DNA from: Xiphophorus maculatus
Taxonomy: Eukaryota > Chordata > Actinopteri > Cyprinodontiformes > Poeciliidae
Assembly (NCBI RefSeq): GCF_002775205.1
Contig: NC_036460.1
Location: 1,742,056 to 1,806,055 of the forward strand
DNA: 64,000 nucleotides
Direction: 5' to 3'
How positions within the stretch are numbered: position 1 is the first letter of the stretch; each line of letters begins with the position of its first letter. Made by a program: the position numbers and the translations under genes. Shown piece after piece: positions 1 through 9,909 of the stretch. Under the pieces are notes generated by a model. The model had not been told where the DNA came from and did not search any database. It worked only from the letters and a program-made list of their open reading frames with translations.

Positions 1-222
1 CAGTCGCTTGGTATCGCTACATCTACCACAATGGCTTTCCTCTGTTGTTTATCCACTACGACAATGTCTGGTTGGTTCGCCATTACCATTTTGTCTGTCT
101 GGATCTGGAAGTCCCACAGGATCTTAGCTCTGGCGTTCTCCGCCACCTTTGGGGGTGTTTCCCACTTTGATCTCGGGGTTTCCAGTCCATATTCTGCACA
201 GATGTTTGTGTACACTATGCCT
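1..222 (-). mobile_element. Non-LTR retrotransposon (LINE) C-terminal fragment
   Basis: Read on the minus strand, this segment encodes the conserved tail of a fish LINE polyprotein, with blocks such as ILWDFQIQTDK and ANQPDIVVVDK followed by VVDVAIPSD. In the elements where I know this tail it lies downstream of the reverse transcriptase. The fragment is truncated by the window edge and ends in a TA microsatellite on the other side. I cannot assign the LINE clade without a search. Confidence 0.6.
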
Positions 223-225
223 GCA

Positions 226-258
226 CTATATATATAGTGCTATAGTGCTATAGCCACA

Positions 259-350
<92 letters not shown>
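226..350. repeat. (TA)n microsatellite
   Basis: Almost pure TA dinucleotide from about 261 to 348, preceded by short interrupted TA and GTGCTATA units. It separates two unrelated LINE fragments. Confidence 0.95.
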
Positions 351-353
<3 letters not shown>

Positions 354-354
354 G

Positions 355-895
355 TTAACATACAGCTTCAGTTATTCCAGCTGGAAACTGGAAATCAAGT
401 TAACCTCTGACCTGACCGTCCAAAGCCATATAAAGCCAGTTCCAAAGTGGGCCTTCTAGCAGCTGCAGAACATTTCCAGGACCACAGGACTAAAGTCTCA
501 GATCAGAGAAACTCATCCAGGTGTTTCTCTTTAGTGGCTTTGATTCCTGCAGCAGCGTCTTCACAGGTCTGACTGACAAACCAACAGTCCAGAACCTGCA
601 GCTGGTCCAGAATGCTGCTGCTGGAGTTCTGACTAGAACCAGGGAGATGTACTCTAAATCTAGACTAAAACTCCACCTGTTTAGAGATGCTTTTGAACCA
701 TAATAAATTAAAGGCTGACCAACATTTTAATGTGAAATAATGGCAAAATGTAATTTAGTGGTTTTCTCGGTTGTTGACTGTTTGGTGTCTTCTATGACTG
801 TATTTTGTGTTTTTATGATGTGAAGCACTTTAAACTGCCTTGAACTGCCTTCTTGCTGAAATGTTCTATATAAATAAACTTGCTTGATTGATGCA
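355..895 (+). mobile_element. L2-like LINE 3' fragment with internal deletion
   Basis: The translation holds the block LQLVQNAAAGVLTRTRE, typical of the end of fish L2/CR1 reverse transcriptases, followed directly by a piece resembling the extreme C terminus (SRLKLHLFRDAF). The region normally lying between these blocks is absent. The 3' end has the usual tail, with a GTGAAGCACTTT motif and a final ATAAATAAACTTG. Related pieces occur at 6425-6660 (+) and 9700-9905 (-). It is a dead fragment. Confidence 0.65.
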
Positions 896-1201
896 ACTTT
901 TGATTTGTCTGCAAACTGAAGTTGAGTTTTTTTTTATGAAACTCGTCTTGATGTCAAAACTAATTAGACAGAGAAACGGTCCTTTGACAGCTATGTCTGC
1001 CTGGGGATGAAGGAGGAACCAGAGGATAAAAGCAGAAGCAGAGGAAACTCAGTTCAGAGGAACTCAGTGGGTCCTCCACTCAGTGACCTGAACTGCCATC
1101 CCTGAATCTGCTTATTTTGTTTCTCCAGCTGAAGTCTGATTTAATTTCCATTTACTACAGGCTGTGATGAGAATTTATCACTGTTTCACCTAAACACTCT
1201 G

Positions 1202-1216
1202 TGACTTTCCTTTCAG
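1202..1216 (+). promoter_or_regulatory. Probable splice acceptor of an OR 5' leader
   Basis: A pyrimidine-rich run ending in TTTCAG lies ten bases before the receptor start codon. Odorant receptor coding exons usually follow one or more non-coding 5' exons, so this fits a leader splice site. A non-coding exon could lie near 1020-1110, where a GATAAAAG box is followed by GC-richer sequence. This is inference from sequence only. Confidence 0.35.
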
Positions 1217-1225
1217 CTCCAACAA

Positions 1226-2164
1226 ATGCAGATGATGTTAAACTCAACTCTTGCTCCATATTTGATTTTGGGGGCTTACTTTGATACCAAGCAGTTAAAG
1301 TACTTATTGTTCCTGATTGTCTTGTGTATGTATATTTTAATAGTTGGTTCTAATGTTCTACTCAGTGCGGTTATTGGGTTTAGCAGGAGCTTACATGAAC
1401 CTATGTATGTCTTTCTGTGTGCCCTGTGTGCCAATCAGCTGTTCGGCAGTACCAGCCTCTTCCCGTTCTTGTTGCTTCAGATCCTCTCTGATGTTCACAC
1501 CATTTCTGTCCCATTCTGTTTCCTTCAGGTTTACTGTCTTCACACCTATCTGAGCGTAGAGTTTTTTAACCTGACTATCATGTCTTACGACAGATACCTG
1601 GCCATCTGTCATCCTCTGCAGTATCACTCGCTGATGACGGTGAGGAAAGTCGCAGCTCTCATTGTTGCTGAATGTGTAACTGCCTGTATCGGAGTCAGCA
1701 TTTTCACCTCCATGAGTTTCTCTCTGCAACGCTGTAGAAACGTAATCGATAAAGTCTTCTGCAATAATTACTCCATTGTTCAGCTGACCTGCTCAGACAC
1801 AACAGGCAATAATATTTATGGACTTGTGAGCACTGTTGTTGGAGTGGTTTGTCCAGTGAGTTTTATTTTCTACACATACATGAAGATCCTTAAAGTGTGC
1901 TACTACGGAACCAAACAAACCCAGCAGAAAGCTGTCAGTACCTGCACACCTCACCTGGCCTCCATCATTAACTTCTTCTTTGGTGTTTGTTTTGATATTT
2001 TACAAAGCAGGTTTAATACAAACCATGTTCCAAATATTGTAAAAATATTCTTGTCCCTGTACTTTCTGACGTGTCAGCCGCTGTTTAACCCTGTGATGTA
2101 CGGACTGAACCTGTCCAAAATACAACAAACCTGGAAGAGACTTTTTTCTGTCCAAAGGAGGTAA
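1226..2164 (+). CDS. Odorant receptor, teleost type I-like
   Basis: Intact single-exon seven-transmembrane receptor of 312 aa, the usual odorant receptor length, predicted to act in the cilia of olfactory neurons through a G protein. Diagnostic motifs are in order: GSNVLL in TM1, LHEPMY in the first intracellular loop, MSYDRYLAIC at the end of TM3, KAVSTCTPHL at the start of TM6 and PLFNPVMYG in TM7. There is an N-terminal glycosylation sequon (NST). The start at 1226 was chosen because a second Met lies two codons on and a splice acceptor lies just upstream. An AATAAA follows the stop by about 40 bases. It is more diverged than the other two receptors here (CANQLFGSTS where they have VNELYGSLG). 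The ligand is unknown. Confidence 0.93.
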   Translation: MQMMLNSTLAPYLILGAYFDTKQLKYLLFLIVLCMYILIVGSNVLLSAVIGFSRSLHEPMYVFLCALCANQLFGSTSLFPFLLLQILSDVHTISVPFCFLQVYCLHTYLSVEFFNLTIMSYDRYLAICHPLQYHSLMTVRKVAALIVAECVTACIGVSIFTSMSFSLQRCRNVIDKVFCNNYSIVQLTCSDTTGNNIYGLVSTVVGVVCPVSFIFYTYMKILKVCYYGTKQTQQKAVSTCTPHLASIINFFFGVCFDILQSRFNTNHVPNIVKIFLSLYFLTCQPLFNPVMYGLNLSKIQQTWKRLFSVQRR

Positions 2165-2206
2165 TCTGATCAGTTTGCTCACGTTGGTTGAAGAAACTCT
2201 GTCTGA

Positions 2207-2212
2207 AATAAA
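2207..2212 (+). promoter_or_regulatory. Poly(A) signal of the + strand OR gene
   Basis: AATAAA about 43 bases after the receptor stop codon at 2164. Confidence 0.5.
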
Positions 2213-2982
2213 CAGAAGGTTTTCCAACACAAAGATTGTTTGTTATTGTTACATAACATCAAACAGTAACTGTTAGTTATTATTAGTACATTTTCTTTAT
2301 TATAACGTCTGCTTATATTAGTTTATTCTAATCTTGTTGAAGCTAATTTAAGCAAATTCTGCAACTCATTTTATGTGGGAGATTCACCAATAGGTGGCGT
2401 TGTGGTAAAAGAAAATAAAAATAAAAGAGCATTTTAGCTCATGAGTTGAAACCAGGGATCCTACTGACTGGAGCAAAGTTCTTTAGAAAGATTTTCCAGC
2501 AGATGAACTAATTTAAAATATTATATTCTCACAGTAGTTTTCATCCTGACAGAACCAGAGTCCCTGGGTCGGGCTTTGGGACAGAATGATCATTCACATT
2601 TTCTCCAACCACAAAGTTTTCTATTGGACTGAAATCGGAGCCTTTTTAGTGTCAGTTCCTAAACAAAACCCTGCTGACATCCCTGTATTTTACTGCTGTT
2701 TTCAATGTTTTCAGGTCTGTAAGCTTCTGCAAAACTAACTGTGATCATTATGACCAAATGCTACAGTTTAGCTTCATCAGACAGAGGACAGCTCTTTAAT
2801 ACCGCAGGGTGTTTGACTTTTTAGGCGACTTTAAGAGTGATGAATTCTTCCTCTCTGAATGGCCTTTCAGTCCTTGTTGGTTAAGGAATCATTTTTATTT
2901 AACCAGAAAAGATAAATTATGAAAAGTAATAATAATAATAACTGTGGCCTGGGAGAAAGACAGAACCTCTTGACAGAGAGGA
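2213..2982. other. Intergenic, no gene seen
   Basis: AT-rich sequence between the first odorant receptor and a SINE. No reading frame resembles a known protein and no RNA gene is recognised. Confidence 0.6.
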
Positions 2983-2994
2983 GAAACAGTTGAT

Positions 2995-3367
2995 CCATCC
3001 ATTCATCCATTTTCTGTTCACCCTTTGTCCCCAATGGGGTCGGCAGGGTTGCTGCTGCCTCTCCAGCTACGTTCCAGGCGGGAGGCGGGGTTCACCCTGG
3101 ACAGGTCGCCAGTCTGTCGCAGGGCAACACAAAGACATACAGGACAAACAACCATTCACACACACACACCTAGGGAGAATTTAGATAGACCAATTAACCT
3201 AACAGTCATGTTTTTGGACTGTGGGAGGAAGCCGGAGTACCCAGAGAGAACCCACGCATGCACAGGGAGAACATGCAAACTCCATGCAGAAAGACCCCGG
3301 CCGGGAATCGAACCCATGAGCTGCAAGGCAACAGTGTTACCAACTGCGCCACTGTGCAGCCCCAGTT
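2995..3367 (-). mobile_element. tRNA-derived SINE (full-length copy)
   Basis: Read on the minus strand it starts with a tRNA-like head carrying an A box (TGGCGCAGTTGG) and a B box (GGTTCGATTCC), as in RNA polymerase III promoters. The body is the common fish sequence with GGAGTTTGCATGTTCTCC and ends in a GGATGGAT-type tail. It is flanked by a 12-bp direct repeat (GAAACAGTTGAT at 2983-2994 and 3368-3379), a target-site duplication expected for LINE-driven insertion. A second copy lies at 33729-34087. Confidence 0.85.
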
Positions 3368-3379
3368 GAAACAGTTGAT

Positions 3380-5026
3380 TAAAGACAAAAAAAAAGACAA
3401 AAAAAAAAAGAATTAAAGCTCCAGTACCTAACCTTAATAAAAAAAATATGTTTTGACATGTTTGTTAAAATTATCATTATGTTGTGAGAACATAATAAAT
3501 AATCTGTGCTCCAGTGCTCCCAGTGCTAACTGCATAAAAACACCGCTAAGTCAGAAACAACCAATCAGAGCCAGGGGGAGGGTCTTAGCGCTGCTCTTTG
3601 CTATTCTACAGCTGCAAACACAGCCTGCTACAAATGCTAATGCTAGTTAGTATGGCTGCCGATGGCGAATTAAGGGTTTTCCTGAAACAGTAAGTTGTTT
3701 CTCTCATAAATACATTTAGCAGTGAGTAAATGAGGTTGATTGACAGCACTAAGCCGCTCCTCCTGGCTCTGATTGGTTGTTTTTGATGGTAAACACACAG
3801 GCAGACTACGTTAATTTTCGTTAATTTTCCGTCTGCCTTAAAGTCTCAGTGGTTCATCTTGATGGCGAAATCCTAACAGCCACATTTGTGGTCAGTCCCA
3901 CAGGACAGAGTTTCCGACCTATCCGGGCTGTTTTCTCAGCGAACAGAACCACTAGCGGTTCTGGTCACACAGCATCCAAGTCCGAGTGTTGATAGAACAG
4001 CACATCGCCTCACAGAGGCCTGGCAGCATAACTGCTCCTAGAACAGCTGATGATATTTTCCTAATTTCTCGATATGCCAGCCAACTGCCAAATCCAAAAA
4101 GCAAAAATTCTGTTATCAAAAATGTAATTATGTTCACGTTTCCTCTGCTGACGGCGTGGACAGACACACGGCCTTCCATCACGTTTCCAGCTACATGTTT
4201 CCTGTCAGGGACAGAGGACTTTACAGTTTGATCAATTGCACAGAGACCAGGTGACCAATTACATTGGTCCATGTAATTACATGGATCTTGCAATTACAAT
4301 CACAAGATCCATGAATTGTAATTTAGAGGCTCAAAAAGAAATCACAGGGCAGAGAGCAAATGGAAGGAAAGGAGGAGAAAAAGGTTCATCTTCTCTCCAG
4401 AGTCCAGAGGACATTCAGTTATTCGGCCGTTCATTCACATGTTGATGAGCTACATTGTAGCCACAGCTGCCCTTTGACCCCCAGCTGCAACCCAACAAGT
4501 ACAGGATAAACTTCTGATACTGGCGTCACCTTCGCTATAATTAATTTAGTGACTTAATTTTGGTGATTTTCTCCAAGTCCTGGAGGTTGAAATGTTATAA
4601 CTCCAGTCAGGATTCTGATGCTGACATTCTAACACATTAATGATGCTTTCTAGTCAAATTAAAAGTTCACTTTAAACCTAAATATAGCTGCAAACATTTT
4701 TACTGCAGTTTTTCTTGAAAAAATAGTGGTTTAGTTTGTGTGTTTATAAATAATTTTTTCATTTTTCATGGACAATTTGACATTAAATTGATTAATTTAA
4801 GTTGAATATATTCTGCACTGAAAGTCAAACACCTGCAGGTTTTATGTTCATTATTTCTCAGGATAGGACACAGTTAGAAACTATTTACCATACAGGACTG
4901 TACATTTATTTCAAAAGGTCAAAGGTTAACCTCAGTATTTCTTTGTAAATAATTGCAATAGGAATTATGATTCTTTTTATTGTGTAAATAAATAATTTAA
5001 ATCCCTTTTGGAGTCAAATAGTGAAT
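3380..5026. other. Intergenic, dispersed repeat remnants
   Basis: No gene is supported. The stretch 3450-3850 resembles a dispersed fish repeat (AACCAATCAGAGCC occurs once and a related inverted form occurs near 3765). A hairpin with an 11-bp stem (CATGGATCTTG at 4280-4290, complement at 4303-4313) follows a 16-bp palindrome, CCATGTAATTACATGG. Short open frames at 3952-4293 on both strands match nothing I know. Confidence 0.5.
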
Positions 5027-5032
5027 TTTATT
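5027..5032 (-). promoter_or_regulatory. Poly(A) signal of the second OR gene
   Basis: AATAAA on the minus strand, about 40 bases downstream of the receptor stop codon. Confidence 0.4.
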
Positions 5033-5071
5033 AAGTATTAATTTTACCAGAAACCAAAATAAAAACCTTCT

Positions 5072-6043
5072 TCATGGTGAACATTTCCTCACAGAGTTCA
5101 GAACCAGCTTTTTACACATGCTGCGTATTTTGGACATATTCAGGCCGTACAGAACCGGGTTAAAAACCGGCTGACACGTCAGAAAATACAGAGATAAAAG
5201 TATTCTGATAAAACTGGGAACAGTATTCATGTTAAATCTGCTCTGCAATATTTCAAAGGAAACACCGAAGGAGAAGTTGATTATAGAAGCAAGGTGGGGG
5301 GTGCAGGTACTGACGGCTTTCTGCCGGGTCTGTTTGGACCCAGAGAAACACACCTGAAGGATCCTCATGTAGGTGTAGACGATAACAGAAACAGGAACAC
5401 AGACTGTGAGGAAAGACATGATTAGTTCATAGATGTTATTGGCTGTGGGGTCGTTACAGGCCAGCTTGATGATGGAGTGATTGTCACAGTAAACCTTATT
5501 GATGACGTTCCCACAGAGCTGCAGAGAGGAGCTCAGAAAGGCCGTTCCCCCGACCGCTAGACAGGGAGGCAGCCATATGATGAACAGCAGGAAAACTATC
5601 CTCTGTGAAGTCATCAGGGAGTTATACTGCAGAGGACAGCAGATCGCTACGTATCGGTCATAAGACATGACGGCTAAGTTAGTAAACTCTACACTTGCAT
5701 ACGTATAAATACAGAAAATCTGCAGGAAACAAAGAGGAGCAGGAATGATGTGAACATCAGAGAGGATCTGAACCAGCAGGAAGGGAAACAAACCCAAACT
5801 GCCGTACAGTTCATTCACAAACAGGCTGCAGAGGAACAGGAACATGGGTTCATGTAAGGTCCGGTTCACACAGATCAACATGATCAGCAGGACGTTACAG
5901 CTGATAATCAGAACATACAGAGACAGGATGACAAAGAAACAGAAATATTTCAGGGAACCAGAGTCCACATAGGCAGTCAGAGTCAAATACAAAACCTGAG
6001 AGGAGTTTAATTTCATCCTAATTTTAGTTTGTAAAACAACCAT
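5072..6043 (-). CDS. Odorant receptor, teleost type I-like
   Basis: Intact single-exon receptor of 323 aa from the first Met. The Met at 6016 (MKLNSSQVLY) gives 314 aa and aligns with the start of the neighbouring receptor (MTNSSQVIY), so it is the likelier start. Motifs are LHEPMF, MSYDRYVAIC, KAVSTCTPHLASI and PVFNPVLYG. There is an N-terminal NSS glycosylation site, and conserved cysteines sit in the extracellular loops. It points away from the + strand receptor at 1226 and has the same orientation as the receptor at 7869. About 135 bp covering TM1 and TM2 are almost identical to that second receptor while flanks are more diverged, suggesting gene conversion. Confidence 0.93.
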   Translation of the reverse strand: MVVLQTKIRMKLNSSQVLYLTLTAYVDSGSLKYFCFFVILSLYVLIISCNVLLIMLICVNRTLHEPMFLFLCSLFVNELYGSLGLFPFLLVQILSDVHIIPAPLCFLQIFCIYTYASVEFTNLAVMSYDRYVAICCPLQYNSLMTSQRIVFLLFIIWLPPCLAVGGTAFLSSSLQLCGNVINKVYCDNHSIIKLACNDPTANNIYELIMSFLTVCVPVSVIVYTYMRILQVCFSGSKQTRQKAVSTCTPHLASIINFSFGVSFEILQSRFNMNTVPSFIRILLSLYFLTCQPVFNPVLYGLNMSKIRSMCKKLVLNSVRKCSP

Positions 6044-6424
6044 AGAGGTGAGTTATTGGAGAAACTAATCAGAAAAACTAACTCATGTTTATAAAAATTA
6101 ACAGAGTGAAACAAATTAAATCATTTCCACCAAATAAAGAAGGAATCCAGAGTTTTAACGGTGGAAACGCCTCCCAGCTGGAGCCAGCAGCCGTTGGATC
6201 AGAGTCACAGCAAACTGAGCTCAGATCAGCTTCAGCTTCACTTAAAGAGCCAGAGCGACGCCCAGCATCACGCCTCCAGCATCAGCACAACGATGGCAGA
6301 ACAACAACCACTGCCTGGCTGCTTCCTGCACAGGGGAAAGTTTGGTGGAAGGATGACTACACTGTAGGTTTGTTATTCACAATTTTCTTTTTTTTTTTAC
6401 AAACCCAAATAAAATTGAAGTTTT

Positions 6425-6660
6425 TATCTTTGGACCTACAGAGGAACGATCTAGAATCAGCACTCAGCTTCAGTTATTGCAGTGGGAAACTAGAGCTCAG
6501 GCTGACCTCTGACCTGAACCTTCAGAGCCACAGAAAGACGGTTACAAAGTCGGCCTTCTATCATCTGGAGAACATTTATAATGGGCCATCAAGATCTACA
6601 GAGACTCATCCATGCATTTATCTTTACTCTAATTGATTACTGCAATAGTGACTTCTTAGA
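6425..6660 (+). mobile_element. L2-like LINE reverse transcriptase fragment
   Basis: The translation includes VTKSAFYHLENI, a conserved stretch of fish L2-type reverse transcriptases between the palm and thumb, then a frame-broken HAFIYS-like region. It is related to the fragment at 355-895. It is truncated at both ends. Confidence 0.55.
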
Positions 6661-6739
6661 TAGAAAGTTTTTCTAGCAAACTTTTGACTTTTCACACTCA
6701 GAAATTATCATGTTTTGTTATAGAAATTTTCTGAAATAG

Positions 6740-6741
<2 letters not shown>

Positions 6742-6772
<31 letters not shown>
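6742..6772. repeat. Poly-T then poly-G run
   Basis: About ten T followed by 21 G. The length of such a G run is easily misread in sequencing. Confidence 0.9.
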
Positions 6773-6773
<1 letters not shown>

Positions 6774-6779
6774 GTTTCC

Positions 6780-7868
6780 TCTGTTTCTATCTGCAATGGC
6801 CCAAATACACTATTGTTCAAATGTCACTTCATGTACAAAAGTCTGGTGATTTGGATATTTCCTCTTTATTAATTTTATGCTTTTTTATGTTAGTCCCCTT
6901 ATGTTGTTTGGCTTGTTTTTATTGTTATTCATTGCTACAAATTAATATAAATAAATGACAAAAAGAAGCTCTAAGGTTGAACGTTTGGTGTCTCATATTT
7001 TTTCTAGCTCGTTGTGTAATAATTATATAAAACTGCAACAAATTAAAACTGCTGAACATGATGTGATCATTATGTTTGGGAAATATTTACTCATTACTAA
7101 AAATTTTAAACTGATACTGTCCACAGCTCATCTTTCTTTCCTATTTTTCAAAACAAAAATCTTACTGTTCCAAACATTTTTATGACTTTCCAGCTCATTA
7201 AATTTATTTTAACCTTAAACATGCTTGAATTTTTTTTTTATTGCTTCCACAAATAATAAACCTCGAGTTTGACGCATATGTTTTTAGATGAAATGAATAC
7301 ATTTTATTTGGTCGTCTGTTCTGACTTTTACATTCATGTTTCCCAAACACTCGACAAAATAAAACAGCTTGGAAAATGTTTTCCTTCTTCCATTAAGGCA
7401 GATGTGTAAAACTTGAGGTCCGCGGGCCAAACCCGGCCCGCCACGGCCGTTTCTGTGGCCCTGCAGGCTCCAGACTGACACAGAAAGAGAACTTCAAGAT
7501 AACAGTTGTGTGTTTAAATTGTATTTTATTAGTCAAATTTTTTTTTTTTGTTTGTATGAATTACTTTGATGCTAAATGTAAAATTTGTTAAGGTCCCATT
7601 TTAACAGTTTTATCAGTATTTTTTACCACAGTTGCCCCATGAGGACCTTCATGGTTTATGATGAAAATGAAATGAAAATAAGTTTTACTTCCTGTTTTAA
7701 AACATCCGCAAAGCAAAAAAACATCAATAGAGAGAAAAATGTCGGTAACAACATGTTAAAAATGATTCCTCATCTACAAACTGAAAATGATTCAATAATG
7801 AAAAACATCAAACCTGAGGCTGGAAACAACGAAAAGAAGAAGAAGAGCTTGAGTCAAGCTGAAGGTTC
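6780..7868. other. Intergenic, no gene seen
   Basis: AT-rich sequence. At 7405-7465 a short GGTCCGCGGGCCAAACC block resembles the end of the fish hAT-type repeat family also seen at 13077-13426. Short open frames do not resemble proteins. Confidence 0.5.
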
Positions 7869-8822
7869 TCAGGCATGAAAAGCTGCTGCAGAAGCTGAGT
7901 TTTCCCCACATAACAAACGTTTACACGCATCTCGGATAGCGGCCATTTTCAGGCCGTACAGCGCCGGGTTGAAGAGCGGCTGGCAGGTCAGGAAGTAAAG
8001 CGACGAAACGATGGCCAGCACCGGAGGCACCCTGCTGAGGTCAAACCTGCTCTGCAGGATCTGGAAACAGCAGCCGAAAGAAAAGTTCAGGATGGAGGCC
8101 AGGTGAGGCGTGCAGGTGCTGACGGCTTTCTGTCGTGTCTGTTTGGTAGCACAGAAACACACCTCCAGAATCTTTCCGTAGGTGTAGAGGATCAAAACGA
8201 GCGGAGCGACGATGGAGACGACGGTCAGAACCAGACCGTAAACGTTGTTAATGCTGGTGTTAGAGCAGCTCAGCTTAACGATGGAGAAATTCCCACAGAA
8301 AACTTTATCGATGACGTTCCCACAGAGCTGCAGCGGGGCGCTGAGCGACACCAGAACCACAGTGGCCAGAACAGGCAACGCCCAGGTCAGGGCAATGAGC
8401 AACGCAACCTTTCTATCCGTCATGGTGGAGCTGTACTGCAGAGGAAAACAGATGGCCACATAGCGGTCATAAGACATGACGGCCAAGTTCAAAACTTCAA
8501 CTGCTGCATAACTGTAAACGCAGAAGATCTGCAGGAAGCAGAGCGGAGCAGAAACGGAGTGAACGTCAGAGAGGATCTGGACCAGCAGGAAGGGAAACAA
8601 ACCCAAACTGCCGTACAGTTCGTTCACAAACAGGCTGCAGAGGAACAGGAACATGGGTTCATGTAAGGTCCGGTTCAAACAGATCACCACGATCAGCAGG
8701 ACGTTACAGCTGATAATCAGAACATAGAAACACATAACCATCATAAAGTACAAGTATTTCAAACTCCCAATGTCAAAGTAGGCAGTCAGAGTGAAATATA
8801 TGACCTGTGAAGAGTTAGTCAT
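7869..8822 (-). CDS. Odorant receptor, teleost type I-like
   Basis: Intact 317-aa single-exon receptor starting MTNSSQVIY, with an N-glycosylation sequon at residues 3-5. Motifs in order are ISCNVLL (TM1), LHEPMF, VNELYGSLG, MSYDRYVAIC (TM3 end), KAVSTCTPHLASIL (TM6) and PLFNPALYG (TM7). The C-terminal tail is alanine-rich. It lies 1.8 kb from a close paralogue in the same orientation, consistent with tandem duplication. A long open frame on the opposite strand (8103-8666) is a by-product of its codon use and not a gene. Ligand unknown. Confidence 0.94.
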   Translation of the reverse strand: MTNSSQVIYFTLTAYFDIGSLKYLYFMMVMCFYVLIISCNVLLIVVICLNRTLHEPMFLFLCSLFVNELYGSLGLFPFLLVQILSDVHSVSAPLCFLQIFCVYSYAAVEVLNLAVMSYDRYVAICFPLQYSSTMTDRKVALLIALTWALPVLATVVLVSLSAPLQLCGNVIDKVFCGNFSIVKLSCSNTSINNVYGLVLTVVSIVAPLVLILYTYGKILEVCFCATKQTRQKAVSTCTPHLASILNFSFGCCFQILQSRFDLSRVPPVLAIVSSLYFLTCQPLFNPALYGLKMAAIRDACKRLLCGENSASAAAFHA

Positions 8823-9039
8823 GATGAGCAGAGAGGAGCTGAGTTACACCATGAAGCTTTTATATCCTCTAAAGTCAGCAGAGACCAACGAGAGAGAGAA
8901 TCCTTCCCAAACAAACCGAAGCATGTTTCCCACCTGACAGTCCGGTACACTGGGTTCCATTAGGGACCAAAACAGCAACATTTCTTCCATTTTCAGGGTA
9001 TAATAGGTTTACTAAACCTCATCTACTTGCAGGGTTTAC

Positions 9040-9560
9040 ATGTTGTCTGTCACTCTGTCATTTATCATTCCTACTGGAAACAGAAAATGCTGCCAAACTA
9101 ATTATTTAGCAACGTTTTCTCCTCCTTTTGGTCCAGTAGACCCGGTTCTACTGGAACCAGAAATTCATCATCTGCTCCACCTCCAGCTGCTGTGGTTCTC
9201 TGAGTCAAACCAACCTGTTCCCCTCCTGGCCTGTGGGGGCGCTGCACCAAGAACCACTGAAGGAAACGACACAAAAACCTCTGAAGACACTGAGAGCAAC
9301 TTCCTTCTTCACCAGATGGAAACAAGATGGAGGCGTCAGATTTTAGCAGCAGGAGCCATTTCTCCTCACTGTGCTCTAGTCCACTTCCTGCTTTTGGAGC
9401 GGTCTCTGGTCTGTTTGGCGTTCACATTCAAACCGAACCAGAGTTCACTTGAACTGAACCCAGACCTAGGTTTGGAGGACCAGAGGTTCGATTAGCGTTC
9501 ACACCTCGCCAACCAAACGGGCTTTCTAAGCAAAGCGGATTAAACAAAGCTGGTGGGATT
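9040..9560 (+). mobile_element. Dispersed MITE-like repeat, copy 1
   Basis: This non-coding block shares long stretches with 29045-29548 inside a dvl3 intron, including CCTGTGGGGGCGCTGCACC and TTTTGGAGCGGTCT. Inverted fragments lie at 11017-11210 and 36219-36430. The repeats end in AAAGCGGATT and GTGAACGC-type motifs, which suggests a non-autonomous DNA transposon, but I could not find clean terminal inverted repeats. Confidence 0.6.
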
Positions 9561-9699
9561 GATGCCGCCTTGGTCTGTTTCTAATTGTTCTATCATGAAC
9601 TGTAACCTGCAAACGGAGGCCTGTAGAGTCTGAGATTAATCTCTCTGGTCTTTTACTCATTTCTCTGGTGCACCACACTGAGGGTGGTGTCTCTATCCT

Positions 9700-9905
9700 C
9701 CTGGTTCTAGTCAGAACTCCAGCAGCAGCAGGTTCTCCAGCAGCAGAACCTGCTGAACCTGCTGGTCCAGCAGGTTCTGGACCAGCAGGTTCTGGACCGT
9801 TGGTTTGTCAGTCAGACCTGTGAAGACGAGAATCAAAGCCACTAAAGAGAAACGCCTGGATGAGTTTCTCTGATCTGAGGCTTTAGTCTCTGGTCATGGA
9901 AATGT
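9700..9905 (-). mobile_element. L2-like LINE fragment
   Basis: Reverse complement of the region at about 480-640, including the stretch for GTTGGTTTGTCAGTCAGACC. A small internal expansion of CAGCAGGTTCTG units distinguishes this copy. Truncated at both ends. Confidence 0.6.
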
Positions 9906-9909
9906 TCTT

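Noticed and set aside
1391-1729. 112-aa minus-strand frame
   Set aside because: Antisense shadow of the receptor at 1226-2164.
3300-3363. A tRNA gene on the minus strand
   Set aside because: The A and B boxes belong to the SINE head and the sequence does not fold as a complete tRNA; the SINE has its own target duplication.
6085-6636. 183-aa + strand frame as a host gene
   Set aside because: Its second half is LINE reverse transcriptase text and the first half has no domain; no splice or poly(A) context supports it.
8103-8666. 187-aa open frame on the + strand
   Set aside because: It is antisense to an intact odorant receptor, and such shadows are common for this family.
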